A DNA stretch of 59,710 nucleotides from an uncultured Lachnospiraceae bacterium (lineage in GTDB: Bacteria; Bacillota; Clostridia; Lachnospirales; Lachnospiraceae): NCBI GenBank assembly GCA_946557105.1, contig CAMNSZ010000015.1:1-59710 (forward strand), given 5' to 3'. Both the position numbers and the translations under genes were made by a program. Below are positions 42,925-52,921 of the stretch, in pieces. The notes below the pieces were generated by a model. The model had not been told where the DNA came from. It did no database searches and saw only the letters and a program-made list of their open reading frames with translations. The first letter of the stretch is position 1. Each line of letters begins with the position of its first letter.

Positions 42925-43317
42925 ATGAAAATTCTGTTGGCGGAAGACGATTTTGCAACAAGGAAATTTATGATGAATTTCCTGTCAAAATACGGTGAAT
43001 GTGATGTCACTGTAGATGGAATGGAAGCAGTGGACGCCTATATGATGGCTTTGGAAGACGACGAGCCGTATGATTTGGTCTGTCTGGATATCATGATGCC
43101 TGTAATGGACGGATATCAGGCGCTTATGGGTATCCGTAATCTTGAAAAGGAAAGAAATATTCCGGAGGAAAAGGCGGCCAAGATTATCATAACTACTGCT
43201 TTGAACGAGGAAAGAAACGTTAAGATGGCTTTTGAATTGGGGTGTACCATTTATTCAGGAAAACCTATCGATCAGGAGAGGTTTGAACAGGCACTGAAAA
43301 AATTGAACTTAATCTGA
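42925..43317 (+). CDS. cheY: CheY-like response regulator
   Basis: A 130-residue single-domain receiver with acidic pocket AEDD, phosphoacceptor Asp in LVCLDIMMPVMDG, a Thr in IITTAL and Lys in YSGKPID. Its position before cheA supports a CheY role. The output is unclear because the window contains no flagellar switch genes. AAAGGAG precedes the ATG. Confidence 0.93.
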   Translation: MKILLAEDDFATRKFMMNFLSKYGECDVTVDGMEAVDAYMMALEDDEPYDLVCLDIMMPVMDGYQALMGIRNLEKERNIPEEKAAKIIITTALNEERNVKMAFELGCTIYSGKPIDQERFEQALKKLNLI

Positions 43318-43352
43318 CGAAAGAAAATCAATAAACAGGAAAGGAGAAGGAT

Positions 43353-45533
43353 ATGGCTGAAGAATTTAGTACGGATGGTATGCTTGATATGTACCTCTTT
43401 GAAAACGAACAGCTTCTGGAACAGCTTCAGGAACGTGTTTTGGAGCAAAAGGATGAAGAATGCTTTGATGAAGACAGCATAAACGAAATATTCAGAACCA
43501 TGCATACCATTAAGGGCTCTTCGGGTATCATGATGTTTGATAATATTACGGCTATTTCACATAAGCTTGAGGATGTCTTTTATTATTTGAGAGAATATCA
43601 TCCCGAGAATGTTCCTCATCTGGAATTGGTGGAGCATGTACTGGAGGTAGAGGATTTCATTTCAAGCGAAATGGAAAAGATTCGCAGCGGTAATCCGGTA
43701 GACGGCGACGCCAGCAGCATTATAGCGGACCTTGACAAATTCTTGGACAAGATTAAAAACGGAGAATCCGAGAAGGAAGGGGAGGAACCGCCGCGCGTAA
43801 ACGTGCATGTAGAGCCGAAGCAGTTTTACATAGCTCCGGTTGCAACAAGCGCCAGCCGTTTTTATAAGATTTATATTACCTTTTTCCCAGAGACGGAGAT
43901 GGCGAATGTGCGCGCATATAAGTGCGTGTATGCTTTGAAGGAGATTGCAGAGGATTTATTGTATTCTCCCGAGGACATTATTTCGGACGAAAGAAGTTCG
44001 GATATAATTATGGAGGAGGGTTTCAGAATTCTCCTGCAGGCGCAATGTACCGAAGAAGAGATACGTCAGATAATCGGCGTAGGTTACGATATTCAGAGAG
44101 TGGACGTCTTTGAATGTAAGGCAGAAGAGTTCCTACAGGGCTTTGACTTTGGCGATCCGGAAGTAATGATTGATTTGGAATCCAGTGTGGAGGACATAGA
44201 AGCGCGGACGCAAAAGCAGGAACAGGCTGATGAGGAACTGCAGGAAGAGGTAAAGGAAGCAGAGAAAAAACCGGAAAAGCCGAAAATTGCACCCGGCGAC
44301 TTTGTAATTAAATCAAGAGAGCCCGGTAAACAGAAGAAGCTCGCAAAGGATAAACCCAAAGGGGAGAAGGCTTCCTTCATCAGTGTCAACGTTAAAAAGA
44401 TGGATCAGCTGATGGAGCTTATAGGAGAGCTGGTTATCTCCGAATCGGTAGTGCTGCAGAATCCTGATTTAAAGGTTCCGGGATTAAACCTCAATAGCTT
44501 TAATAAGGCGGCGGCGCAGTTATCCAAGATTTCTACGGATTTGCAGAACGTGATAATGTCCATGCGAATGGTTCCGTTGACAAATACATTTCAGAAGATG
44601 AACCGCATTGTCTTTGACGTATCCCGGAAGCTGGGAAAAGATATAGAATTTGAAATGGTGGGTGAGAACACGGAGGTAGATAAGAATATTATCGAGCATA
44701 TTTCCGACCCGCTTATGCATCTGGTGAGAAATGCGGTTGACCATGGAATTGAGACCAACGAGGAACGTATAGACAGCGGCAAGCCGGATAAGGGAAAAGT
44801 AACCCTATCGGCGAAAACCGAGGCCGGCAAGGTTTGGATCAGCGTGGCGGACAACGGCAAGGGGCTTGACAGAAATAAAATTCTTGAAAAGGCAAGAAAG
44901 CAGGGGCTTTTGGATGATAATAAGCCGGAATCCGATTATACGGATAAAGAAGTTTACCAGTTTATTATCCAGCCGGGCTTTTCTACCAATGAGCAGATTA
45001 CCGAGTACTCGGGGCGTGGAGTCGGAATGGACGTCGTGGTTCAGAACCTTCAGACGATTGGCGGTATGCTTGATATAGAAAGCACGCCGGGGCTGGGCAG
45101 CGTAATGAACCTTAAAATTCCGCTTACCCTTGCGATTATAGACGGAATTGTCATGGAGACGGGAGGTTCTTCTTTCGTACTGGAGACCAGTGTGATAAAA
45201 GAATTTGTACGCGTTAAGGAAGAAATGATGATTCATGAACCAAACGGTGAAGAGTATATTATGATACGCGGTGAATGCTTCCCCGTTATCCGTTTAGGCG
45301 AGTGGTATGGAATGAAGGGATACAAGGAATCCGTGGAAGACGGAGTAATGCTGATTCTTGAAATGGAGGATAAGAAGGTTTGCCTGTTTGTAGATAAGCT
45401 GATTGGCGAGCAGGAAATAGTGGTAAAGCCGATTCCTTCCTATATTAAAAAGGTCAGAGGCTTATCCGGCTGTACACAGCTCGGCGACGGAAGCATTGCA
45501 TTGATATTGGACGCCGGCGGATTAATAGAATAA
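43353..45533 (+). CDS. cheA: Chemotaxis histidine kinase CheA
   Basis: A 726-residue kinase with the full P1-P5 layout. P1 has the phosphorylated His in FRTMHTIKGSSG near residue 50. A P2-like ferredoxin-type domain lies near 165-275, and an acidic/Lys-rich linker near 280-345. The dimerisation domain starts at VNVKKMDQLMELIGELV. The ATPase domain has LMHLVRNAVDHGIE, DNGKGLDRNKI and SGRGVGMDVV, and the CheW-like P5 forms the last 140 residues. It couples receptor state to CheY and CheB. Confidence 0.96.
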   Translation: MAEEFSTDGMLDMYLFENEQLLEQLQERVLEQKDEECFDEDSINEIFRTMHTIKGSSGIMMFDNITAISHKLEDVFYYLREYHPENVPHLELVEHVLEVEDFISSEMEKIRSGNPVDGDASSIIADLDKFLDKIKNGESEKEGEEPPRVNVHVEPKQFYIAPVATSASRFYKIYITFFPETEMANVRAYKCVYALKEIAEDLLYSPEDIISDERSSDIIMEEGFRILLQAQCTEEEIRQIIGVGYDIQRVDVFECKAEEFLQGFDFGDPEVMIDLESSVEDIEARTQKQEQADEELQEEVKEAEKKPEKPKIAPGDFVIKSREPGKQKKLAKDKPKGEKASFISVNVKKMDQLMELIGELVISESVVLQNPDLKVPGLNLNSFNKAAAQLSKISTDLQNVIMSMRMVPLTNTFQKMNRIVFDVSRKLGKDIEFEMVGENTEVDKNIIEHISDPLMHLVRNAVDHGIETNEERIDSGKPDKGKVTLSAKTEAGKVWISVADNGKGLDRNKILEKARKQGLLDDNKPESDYTDKEVYQFIIQPGFSTNEQITEYSGRGVGMDVVVQNLQTIGGMLDIESTPGLGSVMNLKIPLTLAIIDGIVMETGGSSFVLETSVIKEFVRVKEEMMIHEPNGEEYIMIRGECFPVIRLGEWYGMKGYKESVEDGVMLILEMEDKKVCLFVDKLIGEQEIVVKPIPSYIKKVRGLSGCTQLGDGSIALILDAGGLIE

Positions 45534-45558
45534 GTGATGGAAAGGAGTATTGTGATAT

Positions 45559-46095
45559 ATGGACGAGATGATAAAAAGACCTCAGAATTCTCAGCTCACA
45601 TCAAGTGAGCATGATGAACAAAAGGGAAAATATATGACCTTTAAGTCCGGAAACGAATTTTTTGGCTTGAAAATCCAATATGTAAGCGAGATTATTCAAT
45701 TTCAGGCGATTACTGCGATTCCGGAGACAGAAGATTATATAAAAGGCTTGATTAATTTAAGAGGAAAGGTTATTCCCGTTATTGACGTGAGACTGAGATT
45801 TAAGCAGAAGCCCTTTGAATATAATGACAGAACCTGTATTATCGTTATTAATGTAAAGGATATGTTGATAGGGCTGATAGTGGAGAAGATTGCCGAGGTA
45901 GTCGAAATTAAAGAAGAAAATATTTTACCTCCTCCTGCAATAGGACGTACCGACAAGGTACAGAACAAATATGTATATGGTATCGGTAAGGTCGGTGATT
46001 CTGTCAAATTGCTGTTAGACCCCGATAAATTGTTAAATGATGAAGATTTGTCAGTTGTTGAGCAAGTAAATGATATGATTATTGAAGAAGAATGA
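45559..46095 (+). CDS. cheW: Chemotaxis coupling protein CheW
   Basis: A 178-residue protein with the CheW beta-barrel pattern: [45 protein letters not shown] and [12 protein letters not shown]. It links the receptor tip to CheA. AAAGGAG precedes the ATG. The end overlaps the upstream extension of the receptor frame, consistent with tight coupling. Confidence 0.95.
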   Translation: MDEMIKRPQNSQLTSSEHDEQKGKYMTFKSGNEFFGLKIQYVSEIIQFQAITAIPETEDYIKGLINLRGKVIPVIDVRLRFKQKPFEYNDRTCIIVINVKDMLIGLIVEKIAEVVEIKEENILPPPAIGRTDKVQNKYVYGIGKVGDSVKLLLDPDKLLNDEDLSVVEQVNDMIIEEE

Positions 46096-46106
46096 GAGGT
46101 ATGATT

Positions 46107-47444
46107 ATGAAAAACATGAAGATGAAAACAAAGGCAATTTTGAGTTTTACGGTTCCCAGTGTTCTGATGGTTATCAATGCATTTTTTTCCAGATTGGCAA
46201 TGAAGGCGGTACTTGGAGTAAGTGATGTAGAGCGGTACATATTGAATGCAAGTATTTTCTTGTTTGGTTTGGCTATAATTTCCGTAATTGTTGCGACTGT
46301 TATTGCATTTTCCGTTATTAGAGGTATCGATAAAAATGTTTCCCAGTTATATGAAGCAGCAAAGCTGATTGCTTTAGGTCGTGTAGATATCAATATGATT
46401 AGATATAACAATGATGAATTTGGTCTGTTGGTAGACGAGTACACAAAGGTTGTTGAAAACATTAAGTATCAGTCAAAGATTGCCGAAGAGGTATCACAGG
46501 GTAATTTGACCGTGAATGTGGTTCCCAGATCCAATGATGATGTTTTAGGATATTCTCTGAAAAAGCTGGTTGACGACAATCTTCGCGTTATGACAAATAT
46601 TACGGATGTGGGTTCACAGGTTACCATCAGCTCCTCTCAGGTTGCAAGCGCGAGTCAGGCGCTGGCACAGGGTTCTACAGAGCAGGCAAGTGCAATCGAG
46701 GAGATTACGGCGTCCATCGATGAGATAGCAGAGAAGACAAAGAAGAATGCAGAGCAGGCAAACGAGGCGTCCGGTCTGGTTGTCAATGCAATCTCAGATG
46801 TAAAGAAGGGTAACGAGCAGATGAAGCAGATGATTAATGCGATGGAAGATATCAATAAGTCATCTGAAAGTATTTCTAAGATTATTAAGGTTATTGACGA
46901 TATTGCATTCCAGACCAATATCCTTGCACTGAATGCGGCAGTTGAGGCAGCAAGAGCAGGAGAGGCAGGAAAAGGTTTTGCGGTTGTTGCAGAGGAGGTT
47001 AGGAGCCTTGCGGCTAAGAGCGCTGCTGCAGCAGCAGAAACAGCCGAATTGATTGAGGCTTCCATTAACAAAGTTAATGTGGGCAGCAAGATTGCAGACG
47101 ATACGGCAAAGGCTATGGAAGCAATCGCAAGTGTAGTACATCATAGTGAAGTGATCATTAACGGCATTGCAGAGTCTTCTAATTATCAGGCAACTGCAGT
47201 GGCACAGATTGAGCAGGCTATTTCTCAGGTATCTCAGGTGGTACAGACTAACTCTGCGACAAGTGAGGAGTGTGCGGCAGCCAGTGAAGAATTGTCTAAT
47301 CAGGCATCCAGAATGCGGGATATGCTTTCCATTTATAACTTGGGTTCAGGAAGCAATTCTACTTATAAGGGTTCTTATCAGAGTTCCGCACCGGCTTCAA
47401 ATGAGCAGATTATTTCTCTCGGAGATGATTTCGGTAAATATTAA
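46107..47444 (+). CDS. Methyl-accepting chemotaxis protein without extracellular sensor domain
   Basis: About 445 residues. Two hydrophobic segments (about residues 12-30 and 45-70) are separated by only about 15 residues, so there is no room for a periplasmic-type sensor. A HAMP-like region follows (about 70-125), then a long helical signalling domain with the hairpin tip [22 protein letters not shown] (split here as the tip region near 275-297) and a C-terminal tail rich in Ser/Gly. The input is probably cytoplasmic, membrane-borne or from another protein. GAGAGG precedes the ATG at 46107; ATGs at 46092 and 46101 are alternatives. Confidence 0.92.
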   Translation: MKNMKMKTKAILSFTVPSVLMVINAFFSRLAMKAVLGVSDVERYILNASIFLFGLAIISVIVATVIAFSVIRGIDKNVSQLYEAAKLIALGRVDINMIRYNNDEFGLLVDEYTKVVENIKYQSKIAEEVSQGNLTVNVVPRSNDDVLGYSLKKLVDDNLRVMTNITDVGSQVTISSSQVASASQALAQGSTEQASAIEEITASIDEIAEKTKKNAEQANEASGLVVNAISDVKKGNEQMKQMINAMEDINKSSESISKIIKVIDDIAFQTNILALNAAVEAARAGEAGKGFAVVAEEVRSLAAKSAAAAAETAELIEASINKVNVGSKIADDTAKAMEAIASVVHHSEVIINGIAESSNYQATAVAQIEQAISQVSQVVQTNSATSEECAAASEELSNQASRMRDMLSIYNLGSGSNSTYKGSYQSSAPASNEQIISLGDDFGKY

Positions 47445-47466
47445 TGCATATATAGCGTAAATAAGC

Positions 47467-47500
47467 AAGGGCTGTGTTCATTTGGAGCACGGCCCTTTTT
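47467..47500 (+). terminator. Terminator of the chemotaxis operon
   Basis: The 10-bp stem AAGGGCTGTG/CACGGCCCTT has one wobble pair and an 11-nt loop, and is followed by a T run. It lies 23 nt after the receptor stop. Confidence 0.85.
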
Positions 47501-47544
47501 GTGTAGGTAATGGGGAGTCCTAAGAGCCTTGTCGTAAAGCCGGT

Positions 47545-47679
47545 GCAACTATTTAACAGCAATATGGTGTTTTGAACGCATATATTTAACAGAAGGTAGG
47601 ATTGTTCCATTATGGAAGGGGATATAGCCTTAAAACGGCGTCAAAAAATTGTTGAAAATCCTCTTGCATTTATTTGACA
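47545..47679 (+). repeat. Three recombinase-arm repeats at the right end of element 1
   Basis: Direct copies of GCAnnTATTTRACA lie at 47545-47558, 47578-47591 and 47666-47679, spaced by 33 and 88 nt. The last copy ends in TTGACA, six nt before the GG-containing target, and forms the right attachment arm. A fourth copy is at 31709. Confidence 0.7.
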
Positions 47680-47690
47680 GGAGAGGGAAT
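47666..47690 (+). other. Right attachment end of element 1
   Basis: The arm ending TTGACA is followed by GGAGAG and then the host GGAATCG. Element 2 ends the same way: arm ending TTAACA, six nt, then GGAATCG. Protease coding sequence resumes at 47689 (Ile). Confidence 0.78.
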
Positions 47691-48933
47691 CGAATATAGA
47701 AGAATGGATTTCAGAAAAAGAAACGGTGATACACGTATAAAGTTTTTGTGGGATCAGACTTTGCAGGGTAACGCACCGGAGGGCTTTGCCGTTGGGGCAG
47801 AGTTCAATGAGGAGCAGATAAATCAGGCGCTTAGGGCGACTTCGGAGAGGGAACAATTTGAGTTGGTGCCAAGCAGAGACGTAAGCGGTCATGGAACAGC
47901 GGTTGCAGGGATTGCGGCGGCAAGTATCGGAACGGAAGGATTGTACAGAGGAGTGGCATTTGGAGCCGATTTATTAATTGTAAAGCTGGGGATACCGGAT
48001 ACAGAGGGTTTCCCCCGGACAACAGAGATTATGAGAGGGGTAACTTATGCGCTCAGGAAGGCAAATGAGCTGCAGATGCCATTGGTTATAAATTTAAGCT
48101 TCGGCAACAGCTATGGCGCCCATGATGGAAGCTCGCTTTTGGAGCGGTTCTTGGACAATGCCGCAGAAATAGGGCGGACGGTTATCTGCGTGGGCAGCGG
48201 AAACGAGGGAAATTCAGCAGGTCATATTGCTGGTAATGTCTCGACGGACAGAAGAGTGGAGCTTGCGGTTGCGGAGTATGAACGTACTTTAAATGTACAG
48301 ATTTGGAAAAATTATAGTGACAACTATATGCTGACGCTTCGTTCCCCGGCGGGTCAGGAAGCGCAGCTGTCCACGGCCATAGAGGGTGGAAAATATACGA
48401 TAAATTTGGAGCAGACAGAGATTTTGGTTTATCTTGGGAAGCCTGCGCCCTATGCCACGGTACAGGAGATATATCTGGATATGATACCCAGAGGCAGACC
48501 CTATATTAACAGCGGGGTATGGACAATTCTAATTGAGCCAATGACGACGGTTACAGGACAGTATTATATGTATTTAGCAGGCAGTGCGGTGAGAAATCAA
48601 AGCACGGGATTTTACAGTCCGACTCCTCAGGTCACGCTGACAATCCCTTCGACTGCCGCAAAGGTAATAACCGTGGGCGCCTATAACAGTGTCTATGATA
48701 CTTACGCGGATTTTTCGGGCAGAGGATATGCGGACAGGGAGAGAACGGTGGGAGTTGTAGCTGCCGGGCTTGCCAAGCCGGATTTGGTAGCGCCGGGGGT
48801 AGGAGTTCTGGCGCCGGATGTTTATGGGAGCTATGCATCCATGACGGGAACCTCTTTTGCCACTCCCATAGTGAGCGGCAGCGCAGCGCTATTGATGGAA
48901 TGGGGGGAGGGAGTTATAATAAGGTTAAGTTAG
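47689..48933 (+). pseudogene. Csp-like S8 serine protease, middle piece
   Basis: The largest piece of the interrupted protease. It opens with IEYRRMDFRKRNGDTRIKF, the usual continuation after the DSG motif (residues from Ile onward). It carries the triad His in SGHGTAVAGIAA and the Ser in GTSFATPIVSG. Protease sequence stops at 48906 after LLMEWG; the next nine codons to TAG at 48933 come from element 2. In the rejoined frame the triad would be Asp126, His196 and Ser517. No ribosome site precedes it, so this piece is unlikely to be translated alone. The family includes germination proteases of Clostridia. Confidence 0.9.
48902..48928 (+). other. Left attachment end of element 2
   Basis: Host G run is followed by GGAGGGAGT, TATAAT at 48915-48920 and GGTTAA at 48923-48928. 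The spacing from the GGG to these boxes is the same as in element 1. Confidence 0.75.
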
Positions 48934-49058
48934 GAGGAAGCCTCTAAACAAAGGAATTTTACTAATTCAGTCCTATATAAAAATGCTGATTCTATTTAGA
49001 ATTTTGTTTAGGACCGGCCTGTTTATAATTTGAAAATTGAATAAAAATTATGTGTGTA

Positions 49059-49128
49059 GCAATTATATAACATAAGGCTGATTGTTTTTCTAATGGAATA
49101 GCTATACCTTTTTAGCAACAATATAACA
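49059..49128 (+). repeat. Two recombinase-arm repeats near the left end of element 2
   Basis: GCA-ATT-ATATAACA at 49059-49072 and GCA-ACA-ATATAACA at 49115-49128, direct copies 56 nt apart. They match the right-end copies of this element better than those of element 1. Confidence 0.65.
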
Positions 49129-49199
49129 TGAATTTTTAGCGGGACTTAAGGAATTTTTTGAATAAGTCCTACTTTTTTGTCCGGAAATGGAGGAGATAA

Positions 49200-49376
49200 A
49201 TGGCAATCATGAAGAATGAATTGGGTTTATGGACGAGCTGGAGGAATTAGCCAGCAAAGAAAAACACTGGACAATCTATATTATCCGATGAAAGAGCAAA
49301 GAAAATGTTTGACATGGCAAAAAATAAAATCTGCACTACGCAATTAATGGTTTTAAATGATAAAACTAATATATAA
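49200..49376 (+). pseudogene. Decayed small gene with frameshifts
   Basis: A strong GGAGGAGAT site precedes ATG at 49200, which gives only 16 codons (MAIMKNELGL then stop). The next frame continues with MDELEELASKEKHWTIY, and the third frame continues with DERAKKMFDMAKNK to 49376. The pieces together look like one protein of about 60 residues broken by two frameshifts. The family is not recognised. Confidence 0.4.
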
Positions 49377-49713
49377 GAATATTACAATGCAGAGTGAACA
49401 AAAGGTATATGCAAATAGAATAAAAGCGCGTACTCAAAAAATAGGATTTTGATATTATTATAATGAGGGTAATGTTATAGATATATTGAAAGACAGACTA
49501 ACAGTCTCATAGAAAGATGTGTCGAGTGTAGTAGTGATATTACTACAAAATTTTCTGCTATAAATGAAAAGAAGAGTTAAAGAGTGATTGCAATTTCATA
49601 GCAGCGATATGTATGAAATAATATTAATAGTAATATGTAAAAATATCTATACATACGGAAATATACTAAAGACAATAAAATTTCTACTAAGTGAAGGAAG
49701 AGCTATAAGTAAA

Positions 49714-50613
49714 ATGAAAAAATTTACTCATCTCGATCAACTTGAAGCGGAAGCAATATATATTATGCGTGAGGTTGTCGCTGAATGTGAAAGACCAGTT
49801 ATGTTGTATTCGGTTGGAAAAGATAGTTCTGTTTTGTTACATTTGGCAATAAAAGCATTTTATCCAGAACATATACCTTTTCCGCTAATGCATATAGATA
49901 CAACATGGAAGTTTAAAGAAATGATACAATTTCGCGACCGTAAGGCAAAGGAGATTGGCTTTGAGCTGATTACGTATACTAATTTGGAAGGGAAAGCCCA
50001 AGGTATAAATCCTTTTGATCATGGTTCTGCTTATACTGATGTTATGAAGACACAAGCGCTAAAAGATGCAATTAGTAAGTATAGATTTACGGCTATTATC
50101 GGCGGTGCACGACGAGATGAGGAAAAATCTCGCGCTAAAGAACGTGTGTTTTCATTTCGCAATACTGAACATTCGTGGGATCCAAAGAATCAGCGACCAG
50201 AGATTGGAAAATTATTCAATACACATATTAACAGGGGAGAAAGCTTTCGCGTTTTTCCATTGTCAAACTGGACAGAAAATGATATTTGGCAGTATATTGA
50301 GCGTGAGAACATTGAAATCGTATCATTGTATTTTGCGAAGGAACGTCCAGTTGTGATTCGTGATAATAACATTATTATGGTTGACGATGAACGTATGAGG
50401 CTTTTGCCTGACGAGAAGATTCAATATAAAAAAATACGTTTTCGAACGCTAGGGTGTTACCCACTTACAGGCGGATTTGAATCTGATGCGGAAACACTAC
50501 CAGAAGTTATAAAAGAGACACTAAGAGCTGTTAACTCTGAACGAACAAGCCGTGTGATTGATCATGAGGTGAATGGTAGCATGGAAAGACGCAAGCGAGA
50601 GGGATATTTCTAG
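49714..50613 (+). CDS. cysD: Sulfate adenylyltransferase subunit 2
   Basis: A 299-residue PP-loop ATP sulfurylase subunit, usual length. The PP-loop is [15 protein letters not shown] near residue 30. Other conserved blocks are [25 protein letters not shown] and [13 protein letters not shown]. With CysN it makes adenosine 5'-phosphosulfate from sulfate and ATP. The start [15 protein letters not shown] matches the family; the frame is open further upstream. The stop is immediately followed by the ATG of the next gene. Codon use is AT-rich, unlike the core genes. Confidence 0.96.
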   Translation: MKKFTHLDQLEAEAIYIMREVVAECERPVMLYSVGKDSSVLLHLAIKAFYPEHIPFPLMHIDTTWKFKEMIQFRDRKAKEIGFELITYTNLEGKAQGINPFDHGSAYTDVMKTQALKDAISKYRFTAIIGGARRDEEKSRAKERVFSFRNTEHSWDPKNQRPEIGKLFNTHINRGESFRVFPLSNWTENDIWQYIERENIEIVSLYFAKERPVVIRDNNIIMVDDERMRLLPDEKIQYKKIRFRTLGCYPLTGGFESDAETLPEVIKETLRAVNSERTSRVIDHEVNGSMERRKREGYF

Positions 50614-52443
50614 ATGAAAAGTATACTGAGATTTATTACTTGTGGTTCGGTTGATGATGGTAAATCTACACTTATTGGGCATATGCTATATGATGCTAAA
50701 CTTCTTTTTGCGGATCAAGAAGAGGCTATTGAAGCGGAAAGCAGAGCGAGTAACAGTGAAGGAATACTAAACTATTCTCTGTTACTAGATGGCTTAATGG
50801 CAGAGAGGGAACAAAGCATTACAATAGATGTGGCATATCGTTATTTTACAACCAAAAACCGCTCTTTTATAGTAGCAGATTGTCCGGGACACGAGCAGTA
50901 TACGCGTAATATGGTGGTGGGTGCTGCATTTGCTGATGTAGCTATTATATTGGTTGATGCTTCTAAAGGTATTTCTACTCAGACAAGGCGCCATGTTCGT
51001 ATATGTGTTTTTATGGGCATAAAACATATTGTTTTGGCTGTTAATAAAATGGATATTATTCATTATGATCGGAAACGCTTTGAGGAAATAAGGCGTGAAT
51101 TCAAACATGCTATAAATAACTGTGACTTAGAATCATTTACAATCATTCCTGTTTCGGCAACTGAGGGTGACAATCTAAACAAAAAGTCAATAAATACACC
51201 GTGGTACAAAGGGAAGCCGCTTCTTACCTATCTTGAGAAATTAAATATTGAACAGAGTTCTGCAAATGATGTATTTCTCATGCCGGTGCAAAGGGTATGT
51301 AGGCCGGCTCCAAATTTTAGGGGATACCAAGGTCAAATAGAGAACGGAAGCATATCGGTTGGGGACGAGGTTTTTGTACTTCCGGGAAATGAAAGAGCGC
51401 GTATTAGTAAGTTATATGTGACTAATAACAAAAGAAAATCTGCATATATCGGTCAAGCTGTGACAATCTGCCTTGATAAGGAAATAGATATTTCTCGGGG
51501 TAGTGTTCTAATGAAAAGAAATGCCGCGGAATTCGACGACCATTTTCAGGCTACTGTCATTTGGTTGGGGGATGTACCGCTGATGGAAGGCAGGAATTAC
51601 TTTATTAAGTGTGGTACCATGGAGCAACCTGCGAAAGTCACTCGAATTTATCATAAAATTGAAATTGACTCCGGAAAAAATATTTATGTTTCGCAAGTCT
51701 TAAAAAATGAATTTGCATATTGCGAAATTGTACTCTCACAAAGAATGGCATTTAATTATTTTAAATTGAATCAGAGTATAGGTCAATTTATTTTAATAGA
51801 ACGTTTAACAAACCAGACAGTAGGATGTGGTATTATTGAGCTTCCACTACATTATTCTAACAATATAATGTGGCAGAAAACAGACATTACTCGTGCAATT
51901 CGTGCGAGTCAAAAAGGGCAAAAACCATGTACGGTATGGTTTACCGGGCTTTCAGGCTCTGGTAAATCAACCATTGCTAATATGGTCGAAAAGAGGCTGG
52001 TGGCAGAGGGAAAGCATACTATGTTATTAGATGGAGATAATATGCGTCATGGTTTGTGTCGTGATCTCGGATTTGTTGAAAATGATAGGAGTGAAAATGT
52101 TCGTAGAGTTGCTGAAGTGGCAAAGCTTTTAAATGATGCCGGATTAATCGTTCTGACAGCGTTTATATCTCCTTATCAACGTGATCGTGAAAGCGCGAAA
52201 CAGATTATTGGTGATGAGAATTATATTGAAATTTATATGAGTACACCGCTTGAAATTTGCGAAAGGCGCGATACAAAAGGCTTGTACGAAAAGGCAAAGA
52301 AAGGGGATATACTATATTTCACTGGGATTTCAAGTTCCTATGAAGTACCTGTAAATCCCAATATAGAAATTGATACAAGTAAGTGTACACTTGAGGAATC
52401 AGTTGAGAAGATAATAAAACTTATAAATGTGAAAAGTATATAA
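50614..52443 (+). CDS. cysN: Sulfate adenylyltransferase subunit 1 fused to APS kinase (CysN-CysC)
   Basis: A 609-residue fusion of the NodQ type. The N-terminal GTPase has G1 GSVDDGKSTLIGHML, G3 DCPGHEQY and G4 NKMD, followed by elongation-factor-like barrels. From about residue 440 an APS kinase domain has P-loop GLSGSGKST, DGDNMRHGL, FISPYQRDRE and YEKAKKGD. With CysD it converts sulfate to APS and then PAPS. No APS/PAPS reductase or sulfite reductase is nearby, so PAPS for sulfotransferases is more likely than assimilation. No sulfotransferase is seen in the window. Confidence 0.95.
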   Translation: MKSILRFITCGSVDDGKSTLIGHMLYDAKLLFADQEEAIEAESRASNSEGILNYSLLLDGLMAEREQSITIDVAYRYFTTKNRSFIVADCPGHEQYTRNMVVGAAFADVAIILVDASKGISTQTRRHVRICVFMGIKHIVLAVNKMDIIHYDRKRFEEIRREFKHAINNCDLESFTIIPVSATEGDNLNKKSINTPWYKGKPLLTYLEKLNIEQSSANDVFLMPVQRVCRPAPNFRGYQGQIENGSISVGDEVFVLPGNERARISKLYVTNNKRKSAYIGQAVTICLDKEIDISRGSVLMKRNAAEFDDHFQATVIWLGDVPLMEGRNYFIKCGTMEQPAKVTRIYHKIEIDSGKNIYVSQVLKNEFAYCEIVLSQRMAFNYFKLNQSIGQFILIERLTNQTVGCGIIELPLHYSNNIMWQKTDITRAIRASQKGQKPCTVWFTGLSGSGKSTIANMVEKRLVAEGKHTMLLDGDNMRHGLCRDLGFVENDRSENVRRVAEVAKLLNDAGLIVLTAFISPYQRDRESAKQIIGDENYIEIYMSTPLEICERRDTKGLYEKAKKGDILYFTGISSSYEVPVNPNIEIDTSKCTLEESVEKIIKLINVKSI

Positions 52444-52780
52444 GTAGCTGAATGAAAATATGCAGAATTGTTCAGTGAATATATTAACGTTTATCAATCG
52501 TTTGAGTAAGAGGCACTGTGCACATAAGGCATAAATAAGGCTATACTGGTTTATTTAGAGACAATTGCTTTATTGCATGTAAATGAGGGGCAGTCAATTA
52601 GTAGTGAAGTGCTGCAATAAAGTTACAACACTTCAATTTGCCTGATGCTTAAATATGCGAGAGAAAGGTTTTTCGGGAATACATTGTGATTTGCAGGAAC
52701 TATTATAGTTCAATATGGACTATGCAATCTGGGGACAAGAGTAACCAAATTGCATAATGGCATGTATAATATTGCATATT

Positions 52781-52810
52781 AAAAGGACAGTTCTCAACGG
52801 TCCTTTTTTT
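52781..52810 (+). terminator. Intrinsic terminator in element 2
   Basis: The stem AAAAGGAC/GTCCTTTT encloses an 11-nt loop and runs into a T tract. It is about 340 nt after the cysNC gene, so it may belong to a lost gene. Confidence 0.7.
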
Positions 52811-52921
52811 GAACTCTTATGCCTAAGAAAAGCTGCTATTTTGCAAAAGCAGGCATAGTATGTGGCATTACAATAAAATAATAGTTGGCAATATAATTGA
52901 GCAGATGAGAAGGTTGTGTAA

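Larger units (their letters stand above)
31569..47687 (+). mobile_element. Element 1: serine-recombinase element carrying a chemotaxis operon
   Basis: About 16.1 kb inserted in the protease gene at a GGG triplet directly after the codon for catalytic-motif Gly. Removing it rejoins the reading frame as DSG-IEY. It contains a small accessory gene, three large serine recombinases and ten signalling genes. The left end begins GGAAGGAGT, then a -10-like TAATAT and an inverted arm TGTCAA. The right end closes with TTGACA, GGAGAG and the GGG. An internal end-to-end junction at 36766-36810 suggests two tandem parts, a recombinase module and a signalling module. Base composition is close to the host, so the insertion may be old or from a relative. 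Confidence 0.88.
48934..49713 (+). other. Long AT-rich stretch before cysD
   Basis: This 780-nt stretch holds the two arm repeats, a decayed small gene (49200-49376) and otherwise no convincing coding sequence. An open frame before cysD from 49588 looks like low-complexity AT-rich sequence. Confidence 0.5.

Noticed and set aside
36892..47444. Chemotaxis operon as an ordinary host locus beside the recombinases
   Set aside because: The protease frame resumes directly after the operon's terminator and end repeats, so the operon lies inside the interruption.
49588..49713. Extension of cysD upstream of 49714
   Set aside because: The extra 42 residues are low-complexity Ile/Lys-rich and the downstream ATG matches the family start and length.
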